Of a stretch of 64,000 nucleotides of DNA, positions 45,394 to 54,020 are shown in pieces. Positions within the stretch are counted from its first letter, which is position 1. Each line of letters begins with the position of its first letter. The stretch spans positions 1 through 64,000 of the forward strand of contig NZ_MJUW02000017.1 of the NCBI RefSeq assembly GCF_001753675.2, in the 5' to 3' direction. A model generated the notes under the pieces. The model saw only the letters and a list, made by a program, of their open reading frames with translations. It did no database searches and was not told the origin of the DNA. A program made the translations under genes and the position numbers. This DNA comes from Candidatus Brocadia sapporoensis (GTDB lineage Bacteria; Planctomycetota; Brocadiia; Brocadiales; Brocadiaceae).

Positions 45394-45480
45394 CCCGGCT
45401 GCTATATACCGAAAGCCCTTTGTGCTTGGAAATTGATACCAAAAATCTGAACGTTGTGGGCTGGATTGCCTAAGAGGTAA

Positions 45481-45714
45481 ATGAATATGCCATGGAATTA
45501 TAGAGTAATAGAGGATAAAGGAAAATTCAGGATTCATGAGGTTTACTACAACGATGCAGGAGAAATAACAGCCATTTCAGAAGACCCAATTGCGCCTGAA
45601 GGCGAAACTTTAGAAGAATTGAAGGATGCCCTGGAATATTATTTCGCCGCATTAAAGAGACCTGTCCTGAAAAAAGATGAGATTAAATTTGCTTCGATGA
45701 TAGAAGATGATTAA
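45481..45714 (+). CDS. Small conserved hypothetical protein
   Basis: A 77-residue protein, MNMPWNYRVIEDKGKFRIHE onward, with EDPIAPEGETLEELKDALEY. The beta-strand then helix layout resembles small HicB-like antitoxin or UPF-type proteins, and APEGETLEELKDALEYY is typical of HicB-like partial domains, but there is no HTH tail and no neighbouring HicA-type toxin. AAGAGGT precedes ATG 45481; ATG 45487 is an alternative. It sits between the intron and the IS630 element. The function is unknown. Confidence 0.6.
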   Translation: MNMPWNYRVIEDKGKFRIHEVYYNDAGEITAISEDPIAPEGETLEELKDALEYYFAALKRPVLKKDEIKFASMIEDD

Positions 45715-45736
45715 TTTGATTAAGCTGGTTTTAAGG

Positions 45737-45765
45737 TGGCATGGACAAACTTGTTTATCCGCGCT
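45737..45765. repeat. Degenerate copy of the catggacaaac palindrome
   Basis: ggtggcatggacaaacttgtttatccgcg matches the first arm of the palindromes at 2901 and 57081, with a diverged second arm. It lies just left of the IS630 element. The copy at 47041, in the opposite sense, lies just right of it, so the IS630 may have landed inside an older repeat-bounded unit. Confidence 0.55.
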
Positions 45766-45811
45766 TAGCTTGATTTATTGTTTTCAGCAGTCTGAAATGA
45801 TAATACTAAGA

Positions 45812-46935
45812 TGTATTCAAAGGAATACTAACAATCCAGTCGAAGCCAGCTATCCCGGCGATTTTTTTTGTCATTTTCCAGTGTCACCAAAGCGTCCATG
45901 AGTATGTTCTCAACTGCAGCCATACTATCAAACATCTTGTTCGCAAACCACTTCTCGCGTATCTCATCCCAGATATGTTCCACAGGATTGCATTGTGGAC
46001 TATAAGCGGGCAACCAAATCAATCTCATGTTTTGAGGAATTTTCAATTCTTGGGCCTTGTGCCAGCTGGCCTGATCCATAAGCATGAGAATCAAATCACC
46101 AGGATGACGAGTAGCTACTTCCTCCAGGAACATCGACATCATGCAGGCGTTTACCTCCGGCAGGATCAAAGAATCCATTGTCCCATCATGCGGGCTTACC
46201 GCTGCAAAGGCATAGGTATACTCCCTTACGACTTGCGTCGGGACATCAGGTCTCAGGCCCGAAGGCGCCCAGCACCGCCGCGGATCGCTGATTCGGCCAA
46301 ACCGGCCTTCATCCTGAAACATCAACCGCACCTTTCTACCTTGCGCTGCTTGGCATTTTACTTCTTCCTGGACGAGGGCAGGGAGGTTTTTTTAAATTCC
46401 TCCTGAGCGGCAAAGTCCGTACGCGAATGCTTCGAACGAGGGTCGATCTTACGCCAGCCATGTCGAGCCAACATCCGGTAAATAGTGGATTTTGGCACCT
46501 TCTTGCCAAAAAGCTCCTCATAGGCGATTTTTATCTCGCCGACTACCAGAACTCCACCGGATTTAGCCTTTTCTAAAAAAGAGTCGAGAAGCTCTTTCTC
46601 CTGGTTGATTGTTAAATTACTATATCTCCTGCCACCACGCCCTTTACCCAGTAAGACTTTCTCGCCTTCCCGGAGATAACGGCTCTGAATAATTTTGACC
46701 GTGCTCTGGCTCCACCCAACAGCCTTGGCCGTATCAACAGGATTCATGTTCAAGGCCGCTCTTAACCAAAGACATTGAACTCTCTGAAAATCAGCCTTGG
46801 TTTTAGTTTGACCCAGTAGGTTTCTTAATGATTCTTGTTGCTGATCGCTTATTGCTTTAGGCGTTCTCATAATATCCTCCAATAAATAAGTAAGTTTATC
46901 TGGAAGATATTATATATTAGTTTGTGTTTGAATGC
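45812..46935 (-). mobile_element. IS630-family insertion sequence
   Basis: About 1.1 kb. Imperfect terminal inverted repeats are visible: tgtattcaaaggaatacta at 45812 and, on the other end, the complement of tagtttgtgtttgaatgca ending at 46935, with about 17 of 24 positions alike. The transposase occupies nearly the full length. Exact ends and the TA target duplication expected for this family cannot be fixed by eye. Confidence 0.65.
45828..46882 (-). CDS. IS630 transposase in two frames (possible -1 frameshift)
   Basis: The first frame (46882-46358, 174 aa) carries the N-terminal helix-turn-helix region (VDTAKAVGWSQSTVKIIQSR and STIYRMLARHGWRKIDPRSK). The second frame (to 45828) carries the DDE core: FQDEGRFGRIS (D), LMLMDQASWH (D), SPQCNPVEHIWDEIREKW (E). 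At tttaaaaaaacctcc the first frame reads FKKTS and soon stops. A shift of -1 reads FKKNLPALVQEEVKCQ straight into the second frame. IS630/Tc1 relatives are known to use programmed frameshifting, so this may be functional; a simple indel is the alternative. The start is ATG 46882, or the internal ATG 46870 (MRTPKAISDQQQ). Confidence 0.8.
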
Positions 46936-47221
46936 AACTTCGTATAAACATTCAAAATTCATCCAACAGATGCGCAAAAAGCACAATCTGTCTGTTTGTC
47001 CATGTTTTGTCATTTATACCAATGTGTGAATTCAAACAAGCACGGATAAACGAGTTTATCCGTGCCACCCGGTAGCCGCAGACATAACTTGCAGGAACCA
47101 AGTTGATGATAACATGCCTTCAAAATATCCAGAAGTAAATGAATTCTTGTTACATTATAAAAAATGCCATTCAGAAAAAACGATGAATGAATTTTTCTTG
47201 CCAGTCTTAAAATACTATTAT
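46936..47221. repeat. Intergenic with palindrome copy at 47041-47064
   Basis: No gene. It contains cacggataaac, a 2-base loop, then gtttatccgtg (47041-47064), and right after it ccacccggtagccgcagacataacttg. That matches the flank of the 57081 palindrome (ccaccctgtagccgaagacataacttg). It therefore carries the right half of the dispersed repeat unit. The rest, down to the trpD end at 47222, is AT-rich without features. Confidence 0.65.
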
Positions 47222-48244
47222 TTATTCCGTCGATTGCCAACTGATTTCGATTAACTTCTTTAGTGCACTTTTTGCATTGCCCGTGTCAATAGACCGTGAG
47301 GCAATTTCTATTCCTTCGGTAAAATCGTTTGCCAATCCTCCTGCAATAATTGCTGCGGCTGCGTTTACGAGCACTATATCCCTTTTAGGACTGTGAATAC
47401 CTTCCAGTATTTCTCTGATTGCTGTAGCACTTTCTTCGGCAGTATTAACGGTTAAATCCGATAGCTTCGATTTATTTATGCCAAATTCTTCCGGATTAAA
47501 ATAATAACTTCTTGTCGTACCCCCAACGAGCTCACAAATTTTTGTTTTATTCGTTGTAGTTATCTCGTCCAGACCGTCTAATCCATGTACAACAAATGCG
47601 TGTTTATCTCCCAGCATTTTTAGCGCCTCTGCCATGATAAACGTCATGTGCTCACTGTATACCCCAAGGACGCGATGGGTGGCCCCGGCAGGGTTTGCTA
47701 AAGGGCCAATGATATTGAATATCGTACGAATCCCAATCTCTTTTCGAGGACCAAGGGCGTACTTCATTGCCTGATGCAAAAGTGGCGCGAAAAGAAACCC
47801 GATGTTGACGACGGCAAGACATTTTTCCACCGTTTTTACATCGGCCTCAAGATTAATTCCTAATCGCATCAAGACGTCTGCGCTTCCACATCGGCTGGAA
47901 AACGCCTTATTGCCGTGCTTGGCAACCTTCAGTCCGGCGCCTGCAACAACGAAAGCGGCAGCAGTGGAAATGTTGAAGGTATTTCTGGCGTCACCACCCG
48001 TTCCGCAGGTGTCGACCACGATATCATTTCCTGTCTCTATTTTTATCGCCCTTTTTCTCATAGCAATGGTGCATCCGGTAATCTCTTCTACCGTTTCACC
48101 CTTCATACGTAGGGCAGTAATAAAAGATGCGATCTGTGCATCGGTGGCATTCCCATCCATAATGTGTGCCATCGCCGCCAGGCTTTCTTCCATGGTCAGA
48201 TGCTGGCTACTCACCAATTTGGATATAGCTTTTTTTACTGGCAT
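47222..48244 (-). CDS. trpD: Anthranilate phosphoribosyltransferase
   Basis: Second step of tryptophan synthesis; 340 residues, full length. The glycine-rich PRPP/Mg site is DTCGTGGDARNTFNISTAAA near residue 80, and the anthranilate-site segment is VAKHGNKAFSSRCGSADVL near 107. The DE motif near residue 225 (DGLDEITTT) is also present. It stands alone without other trp genes nearby. It is divergent from rpsU, with a 129-base intergenic region that contains the rpsU promoter. Confidence 0.96.
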   Translation of the reverse strand: MPVKKAISKLVSSQHLTMEESLAAMAHIMDGNATDAQIASFITALRMKGETVEEITGCTIAMRKRAIKIETGNDIVVDTCGTGGDARNTFNISTAAAFVVAGAGLKVAKHGNKAFSSRCGSADVLMRLGINLEADVKTVEKCLAVVNIGFLFAPLLHQAMKYALGPRKEIGIRTIFNIIGPLANPAGATHRVLGVYSEHMTFIMAEALKMLGDKHAFVVHGLDGLDEITTTNKTKICELVGGTTRSYYFNPEEFGINKSKLSDLTVNTAEESATAIREILEGIHSPKRDIVLVNAAAAIIAGGLANDFTEGIEIASRSIDTGNAKSALKKLIEISWQSTE

Positions 48245-48276
48245 ACCGATATAAAAAATGAAAAAGGAGTTTTCCC

Positions 48277-48305
48277 TTGACGTAAAATATGATATAAGTT
48301 AGAAT
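48277..48305 (+). promoter_or_regulatory. Sigma70-type promoter for rpsU
   Basis: TTGACG (48277-48282), a 17-bp spacer and TAGAAT (48300-48305). Transcription would begin near 48312, giving a leader of about 60 bases before the rpsU ATG. It fits the divergent arrangement with trpD. Confidence 0.55.
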
Positions 48306-48373
48306 ATTCATCTTTGATTTTTGAAAATAACAATTTTTCATATCATTTTGAAGAAAGGATAAATAGCTTATTT

Positions 48374-48643
48374 ATGGCAAAAATACAAATAACGTCCGAC
48401 GAAAATATACGGGAAGCATTAAGAAGATTTAAAAAGATGTGTGATAAAGAAGGCATTATTAATCAATCAAAACGTATTGCTTATTTCGAAAAACCTTCAG
48501 AAAAAAAACGCCGGGAGGAAAGCCGGAGGATTAAAAATATTAAAAGGGCGCAAAAATTAGGTATTTCAGGCTTGGCAAGTCCTACCCGTACTCAAAAGAA
48601 TACCTATTCAAAGAATACGTATTCCAAATACTCGTCATTTTAA
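48374..48643 (+). CDS. rpsU: 30S ribosomal protein bS21
   Basis: An 89-residue protein. The S21 core is DENIREALRRFKKMCDKEGI followed by INQSKRIAYFEKPSEKKRRE. I start at ATG 48374; the sequence upstream (AAGGAT about 14 bases before) is a distant ribosome binding site, and extending the frame to 48314 adds implausible residues. A C-terminal extension of about 20 residues has a short repeated NTYSKNTYSKYS. Its stop codon overlaps that of the convergent rsfS by three bases. Confidence 0.93.
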   Translation: MAKIQITSDENIREALRRFKKMCDKEGIINQSKRIAYFEKPSEKKRREESRRIKNIKRAQKLGISGLASPTRTQKNTYSKNTYSKYSSF

Positions 48644-49056
48644 ATATCAGCCTTCCATGGTAATTTCTGCGCATCACCCCATAAGAGTTCCAAATCATAA
48701 AAATGACGCATCTCTTTATCAAAAAGATGAACAATGACGTCTCCATAGTCCATGAGTATCCATTTGGCTTCCTGATACCCTTCCATACCCATCCAATGGA
48801 TACCATAGCTATGCAGTTTTAATTCTATTTCCTTTGCGATGCCCTGTAATTGGCGTTCGTTGAAACCGCTGCAAATAACGAGGAAATCCGTAATAAAGGT
48901 TAAACCTTGCACGTCAAATATGAAAATATCTGACGCCTTTTTATCATCTGCAGTTTTAGCGCAAAGGATTGCAATTTCTTTAGGATCTATGGTATCTATC
49001 CCTCCGGGGCGCCTATCGCTGTTTTGTGTCAAAACTTTCACCAAAATCTGCCTCAT
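48640..49056 (-). CDS. rsfS: Ribosomal silencing factor RsfS
   Basis: Binds ribosomal protein uL14 and blocks subunit joining; 138 residues. The family signature is DIFIFDVQGLTFITDFLVIC with SGFNERQLQGIAKEIELKL following, then GYQEAKWILMDYGDVIVHLF. An unusually long N-terminus of about 30 residues (to DPKEIAILCAK) suggests the start may lie downstream. It overlaps the zinc-ribbon gene upstream by 44 bases if ATG 49056 is used. Confidence 0.93.
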   Translation of the reverse strand: MRQILVKVLTQNSDRRPGGIDTIDPKEIAILCAKTADDKKASDIFIFDVQGLTFITDFLVICSGFNERQLQGIAKEIELKLHSYGIHWMGMEGYQEAKWILMDYGDVIVHLFDKEMRHFYDLELLWGDAQKLPWKADI

Positions 49057-49270
49057 ATTGCATTGAGGGTTTTATTTCTGACAGACTGCTTCCGCAATAG
49101 TAACAAAATCTCGCGTATCTGGGGTTCACATCAAGACAATTTTCACACCGATGGTATAAAAGGGTGCCGCAAAGAATACAAAAATTTGCTCCTTTTACAT
49201 GATTATCAAATTGACAATTTGTGTTAGGACATATTCTGTCATCCCGTTCTGTAACCATATTACCAGACAT
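49013..49270 (-). CDS. Small double zinc-ribbon protein
   Basis: An 85-residue protein with two zinc ribbons: CPNTNCQFDNHVKGANFCIL ending CGT, and CENCLDVNPRYARFCYYCGS. This is the double-zinc-ribbon (DZR) pattern found in small regulators and RNA/protein-binding factors. GGGAGG precedes ATG 49270. It overlaps the rsfS start region and may be translationally coupled to it. The function is unknown. Confidence 0.75.
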   Translation of the reverse strand: MSGNMVTERDDRICPNTNCQFDNHVKGANFCILCGTLLYHRCENCLDVNPRYARFCYYCGSSLSEIKPSMQYEADFGESFDTKQR

Positions 49271-49321
49271 AAGAACCTCCCATTGAAAAGGGTATTTTCA
49301 AACCTTGACCACAGCCATTCA

Positions 49322-49349
49322 TGTGGGGTGAACGGCAGTTCACCCCACA
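49322..49349 (-). terminator. Hairpin downstream of hppA
   Basis: A perfect 12-bp stem (tgtggggtgaac, loop ggca, gttcaccccaca), 42 bases after the hppA stop and upstream of the zinc-ribbon gene. There is no T-run, so it may be a processing or Rho-associated hairpin rather than a classical intrinsic terminator. Confidence 0.5.
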
Positions 49350-49391
49350 CCTGCAACTCGTTGCGTTTTCTGCAACCTGTTTTTTCTTTTA

Positions 49392-51821
49392 CTAAGGAAT
49401 GTGCAAAAAGGCGCCTATTTTGGGTGAAAATTTAATGATAATTCCCGCAAAGACAACCGACACAATGGACATAAGTTTCAGCAGAATGTTTAAGGACGGA
49501 CCTGATGTGTCTTTAAAGGGATCTCCCACCGTATCACCAACAACAGCCGCTTTGTGCGCAGATGAGCCCTTTCCGCCTCCGGCACCACTTTCAATGTACT
49601 TTTTCGCATTGTCCCAAGCCCCGCCGGCATTCGCCATAAAGACTGCCAGCAGGAAGCCTACTGTCAAACTGCCAGCCAAAAGCCCTATCACTCCGGCCAC
49701 ACCCAACACCAAGCCAGAAACAATAGGTACCAGCAAGGCCAGGAGAGAAGGGACAAACATTTCACGCTGTGCTCCTTTCGTACTGATTGCCACACAGGCT
49801 GCATAATCGGGTTTTCCCGTTCCTTCCATGATTCCGGCGATTTCTCTGAATTGTCTTCTTACCTCTTCCACCATGCTACCTGCAGCACGGCCTACAGCCT
49901 TCATTGTTATGGCACTGAAGACAAACGACGACATACCGCCAATAAATAAGCCGATAAGTACTTTTGGGTTAATTAAGGTAACATCCAGGTAATTCATGAG
50001 GTCAGATAATTTTGCACTGGCTAAATCCATTGATGTACCAGCAATTTGGATGACCGTGACCCCTGATCTTTCCAGTCCCACCTTTATTTGTTCGACAAAG
50101 GAGGCAATCAGCGCCATGGCCGTGAGCGCAGCAGAACCGATTGCAAAACCTTTTCCTGTTGCTGCCGTTGTATTTCCTAATGCATCGAGTGCATCTGTCC
50201 TCTCTCTGACAAAAGGCTCAAGACCGCTCATTTCCGCATTACCGCCGGCATTATCAGCAATGGGTCCATACGCATCCGTTGCCAGGGTTAATCCCAAGGT
50301 GGAAAGCATACCCACTGCTGCAATGGCGATACCGTAAAGGCCAAGTGAAATATTTGAAAAACCGCCAGCAAAGGCATAGCTTAATAAGATTGCTGCAGAA
50401 ATGGTAATGACGGGGATAATTGTAGACATCATGCCAGTGGCGATGCCGTCAATAATCACTGTTGCAGGGCCCGTCTTTGCTTGTCCGGCAATACCCTTTG
50501 TTGGTGAATAATTGGAAGAGGTGTAGTATTCTGTACCCTTGCCAATGATAACACCCGCTATTAGCCCGGTCACAATCGAACCCCATACGCCGAAATTTTG
50601 GGGCAGCATGACCTTGATAACTACGGCGGATGAAATCAGAATCAGAATTGAACTGAGGTTAATTCCCTTTCCCAACGCCTTCAGGAGTTCTTTCTGGGAT
50701 GCCTCTTCCTTTGTTTTAACCGCGTAAATTCCTATAATAGAGAGGAAGATGCCGAGTCCTGCCAAAATCATAGGAACAACCATCCCGGCAATACCGAGAC
50801 CAGCAGTTACACCCAGCGCCGCACAGGCCAACATGGAGTTATAATAGGATTCATACAGATCTGCTCCCATTCCCGCTACGTCGCCGACGTTGTCGCCTAC
50901 ATTATCTGCAATGGTGGCAGGGTTTCTTGGGTCGTCTTCGGGTATACCTGCTTCTACTTTACCCACCAAATCGGCTCCCACGTCGGCAGCTTTGGTGAAT
51001 ATTCCGCCGCCTACCCTTGCGAACAAGGCCTGGGAACTGGCGCCTATGCCAAAGCATGGCAGCATCATGGCCATGTCAAGCAACGAAACGTTGGTAAATT
51101 TGCGGAAGACAAAGAACCATAAAGAAATATCAAGTAGTCCCATACCAACCACGATAAGTCCCATGACAGCGCCGCTTCTAAATGCAACCTGGAGACCCTG
51201 GTTCAACGATTTTCGTGCGCCTTCTGCGGTCCTTGAACTTGCGCTGGTGGCGGTCTTCATACCCAGGAAACCGGCAAGACCCGACAAAAAACCGCTGGAT
51301 AGAAAAGCAAAAGGAACAACCTTCGATTGGGCATGCAATCCAAAGGAGATTAAAAGAAGAACAAGAAAAGCGCCGATAAAGAATATACTTACAACTTTGT
51401 ATTGTTGCTTCAGGTAGGCATAGGCGCCTTCTCTGACGTGCCCGGCGATCAATTTCATTTTGTCATTGCCATCGGGCGACTTCATAACTTCCTTGTAAAA
51501 CTTCCTCGCATAAAAGAGGGCGAACAGTGCGCCAATCGGTGCAATCCACCACAATTTGGGTATGGCATGGGCTTGCTCATTCGTTTTCTTGTAGGCCGCC
51601 GTACCTTCCAGTTCAAACAACGGTCTTTCTTTTTGAGTAGCTTCTCCAAGATCAAACTGAGGTTTATTTTCGTCACTCTTTACGGTGCCTTGGGCATGTG
51701 CGCTGCGGGATAATAACCCCGACTTTGATACTCCACAGACCAAGGTCGTTAACATTAACAGTATCATGATAATGCTAACCCTGGTATTTTTAAAAATCGG
51801 TTTATGTAAAAAACTATTCAT
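49392..51821 (-). CDS. hppA: Membrane-bound ion-pumping pyrophosphatase
   Basis: Hydrolyses PPi while pumping H+ or Na+ across a membrane; 809 residues with about 16 helices. The active site is DVGADLVGKVEAGIPEDDPR and NPATIADNVGDNVGDVAGMG near residue 290-330, DAYGPIADNAGGNAEMSG near 515, and a C-terminal GGAWDNAKKYIE with DTVGDPFKDTSGPSLNIL. GNTTAATGKGFAIGSA carries alanine where potassium-independent enzymes have lysine, so it is predicted K+-dependent. Unusual: about 90 extra N-terminal residues with a signal-like segment (ISIIMILLMLTTLVCGV region) ending SAHAQG, before the first core helix. It is the last gene of a probable operon with an ABC transporter. Confidence 0.96.
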   Translation of the reverse strand: MNSFLHKPIFKNTRVSIIMILLMLTTLVCGVSKSGLLSRSAHAQGTVKSDENKPQFDLGEATQKERPLFELEGTAAYKKTNEQAHAIPKLWWIAPIGALFALFYARKFYKEVMKSPDGNDKMKLIAGHVREGAYAYLKQQYKVVSIFFIGAFLVLLLISFGLHAQSKVVPFAFLSSGFLSGLAGFLGMKTATSASSRTAEGARKSLNQGLQVAFRSGAVMGLIVVGMGLLDISLWFFVFRKFTNVSLLDMAMMLPCFGIGASSQALFARVGGGIFTKAADVGADLVGKVEAGIPEDDPRNPATIADNVGDNVGDVAGMGADLYESYYNSMLACAALGVTAGLGIAGMVVPMILAGLGIFLSIIGIYAVKTKEEASQKELLKALGKGINLSSILILISSAVVIKVMLPQNFGVWGSIVTGLIAGVIIGKGTEYYTSSNYSPTKGIAGQAKTGPATVIIDGIATGMMSTIIPVITISAAILLSYAFAGGFSNISLGLYGIAIAAVGMLSTLGLTLATDAYGPIADNAGGNAEMSGLEPFVRERTDALDALGNTTAATGKGFAIGSAALTAMALIASFVEQIKVGLERSGVTVIQIAGTSMDLASAKLSDLMNYLDVTLINPKVLIGLFIGGMSSFVFSAITMKAVGRAAGSMVEEVRRQFREIAGIMEGTGKPDYAACVAISTKGAQREMFVPSLLALLVPIVSGLVLGVAGVIGLLAGSLTVGFLLAVFMANAGGAWDNAKKYIESGAGGGKGSSAHKAAVVGDTVGDPFKDTSGPSLNILLKLMSIVSVVFAGIIIKFSPKIGAFLHIP

Positions 51822-51893
51822 CAGCTTACATCATTCTCCTTTCTGTTTTCTAATTATATCTTTTTCTGTTAAGTTACAAGGTATCCATAACTC

Positions 51894-52709
51894 CTACCAC
51901 GTGTCTTTTTTTGACATGCTTTGGAGAAAATCCTTTTTCTTCTCAATCATGTGAATCAACTCGGGGATATTGGTCGAGGCATCTTCCGGATGATTGGTAT
52001 GATATTTTTTCCATTCTTGCATGGCTGACTCACAATATTGAAGCGCCATGTCAAGGTTTTCTTCCCTTTCAGCACATAATGCCGCATGCCACAAGACATG
52101 GCAAATGGTTCTTTCTACTGCCAGAACATTACGTAATTTCTGGGTATGCAAAAGAGATTGCCGTAACCAATAAAGAGCCTCTTCGTAATTGTCTTCACCC
52201 GCCTCTTTCTTTAACTGTTCACGGTAATACGGTGCATATTTGAAAAATCGTTGATCAAATAAATGGAAATACATATACCCCAGCTCAAAGAAAAGGTCTC
52301 CGTTATCGGGATTCTTTACAGCCCCTTTCTTTGCAAAGTTTAAGCCTAAATATATCCATTTCCATTTGCTTTGCGGAGCATCCCATTCACTGGCAATATT
52401 ATATGCCATATTCCATGCCTGAAAAACCCAAACCGCGGGGAAATTCGGCTGTAATTTGGCGATAAGATTGTTCACGGTTAAAAGTTCATAGTATTTTTTT
52501 TCTTCGTGCCGGGCAATGGCCCTTGCCCAGAGAAAATCTACCGCAATTCCCCGAAAACCTCCCATGAGAAGCAATGGAATGCTTTCCGTTGGATCGTAAC
52601 GTGGCCTGCTGACTCCCGATGTATTGCGGAAAGAAGCAGTCCATACATTTACCAAAAAAATACCACACAGCAAAAGCAATAAAAAAACGTTCCTCTTTTG
52701 GTGACCCAA
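51894..52709 (-). CDS. Membrane-anchored protein, TPR-like, unknown function
   Basis: A 271-residue protein with an N-terminal hydrophobic anchor or signal (VFLLLLLCGIFLVNVW). The rest is helical and aromatic-rich, with repeats suggestive of tetratricopeptide-like packing: NFPAVWVFQAWNMAYNIASE, KKGAVKNPDNGDLFFELGYM, NLDMALQYCESAMQEWKKYH. The motif GGFRGIAVDFLWARAIARHE is distinctive. It starts three bases after the ABC permease gene, so it probably belongs to that export or envelope system; a precise function is not assignable. Confidence 0.7.
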   Translation of the reverse strand: MGHQKRNVFLLLLLCGIFLVNVWTASFRNTSGVSRPRYDPTESIPLLLMGGFRGIAVDFLWARAIARHEEKKYYELLTVNNLIAKLQPNFPAVWVFQAWNMAYNIASEWDAPQSKWKWIYLGLNFAKKGAVKNPDNGDLFFELGYMYFHLFDQRFFKYAPYYREQLKKEAGEDNYEEALYWLRQSLLHTQKLRNVLAVERTICHVLWHAALCAEREENLDMALQYCESAMQEWKKYHTNHPEDASTNIPELIHMIEKKKDFLQSMSKKDTW

Positions 52710-52712
52710 GGT

Positions 52713-53993
52713 TTAGAAAAACTCTCTTTTTTTTAAAATAATAGCGGACAGAAAAAGGCAAATACCGGCATATACGACAGCATACCCAAAAGAAACTACA
52801 ACAGTTTCTAAAGGGATGTTGATGCCTTTTAAGAGAAACTTCAAGCCATCAAATCTTTTAAAATCTGGTAAAATTAAGCAAATCCATTCCAAAGGTTTTT
52901 TGATAAGGTGATCCACATAAACCAGAAGAATATTGGGGGTTTTCAGCGCACCGGGTACGGCATGTTCATGCGCATGATGATCTTGAATGAGTAAGGAGAA
53001 GTCTTTGATAAATTCTAGTATATGCCCGCATAAGAACACAACAAACGCTGCTGCAATACTCACCGGAGCCGATAGATAGGTCGATCCCATTACCGCAATG
53101 GATATGATCAGCAAAAATTTCAAAAAGGTAATAATAACGGCTTTTCCATAATTCGACACAAAACCTTGTTGGGTCGAAAATACCTTAACATCCATTTGTG
53201 TAGCACCAATATAATCCGTGGGAAGGATGGGGAAAATCGAAATATTCAGAGTATCATTCTTCAGGACACGTTCAGGATCTATTTTCAATACAAATGGTTT
53301 ATCGATCTGAGCGGATCTGACTTCCGTTTTTCCGCAACCTACAATTCCATCCTCTACCGTTATCATCAAGGGGATCGTGTCAATGAACCCCCGATCACTT
53401 TCGAGTTTTAGATTACACTCTACATCAAGACCGGAAGTATTCGTATGGGTTTTCTTAATATCAGAGAAACTCCACAGTGCAACCCCAGACCTTCCCCCTG
53501 CAATCCATGCGATTCCCTGGCGTGCATGGTGCAACTTGCCCTGAATAGAAAAATGCGATGCGGCAAACTCCGTCCTCGCCTTTAATATACCGCGGTATTC
53601 TTCCGGCACATTTGATGCACGGTATTGAATAGAAACGAGATTGAACGAACTCAAAATTACCAAAAGGAGCGCGGATAACAGGACAAAGCCTGTTATTTTG
53701 CCCGCAACAAGTTTTAACCGTGACACAGGCTTTGATAAAATACCGTAGATGGTCTTGTCCTCTATTTCGTGCGGTAATGCTGTGGCAGAAAGAAGGATTA
53801 CTCCTGTAATGCATAAGAGCACTACCACCTGAAAGAACACGACCATGGCCATTTTAATCCTTGCATCCGGCTCATCCGTCGTTGGGATAGCCGGCAAAAT
53901 TGCCATAATAAGAATACCGAGCCCAATCAGGACGTGGAGCGTTTTCTTTCGAAATGATTCTCGAAGTGTATGGATAGCAATGGTTCGAATCAT
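52713..53993 (-). CDS. ABC-2-type transporter permease
   Basis: A 426-residue permease with about six or more helices. It begins MIRTIAIHTLRESFRKKTLH, with a first helix (VLIGLGILIMAILPAIP). A large extracytoplasmic domain follows (about 140-285). Residues PHEIEDKTIYGILSKPVSRL near 74 mark the ABC-2 family. The last helices include VSIAAAFVVFLCGHILEFIK. It works with the ATPase encoded 27 bases upstream. Substrate unknown. Confidence 0.8.
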   Translation of the reverse strand: MIRTIAIHTLRESFRKKTLHVLIGLGILIMAILPAIPTTDEPDARIKMAMVVFFQVVVLLCITGVILLSATALPHEIEDKTIYGILSKPVSRLKLVAGKITGFVLLSALLLVILSSFNLVSIQYRASNVPEEYRGILKARTEFAASHFSIQGKLHHARQGIAWIAGGRSGVALWSFSDIKKTHTNTSGLDVECNLKLESDRGFIDTIPLMITVEDGIVGCGKTEVRSAQIDKPFVLKIDPERVLKNDTLNISIFPILPTDYIGATQMDVKVFSTQQGFVSNYGKAVIITFLKFLLIISIAVMGSTYLSAPVSIAAAFVVFLCGHILEFIKDFSLLIQDHHAHEHAVPGALKTPNILLVYVDHLIKKPLEWICLILPDFKRFDGLKFLLKGINIPLETVVVSFGYAVVYAGICLFLSAIILKKREFF

Positions 53994-54020
53994 CAGAACT
54001 TCAGGGTAAAGAGCTATCTG

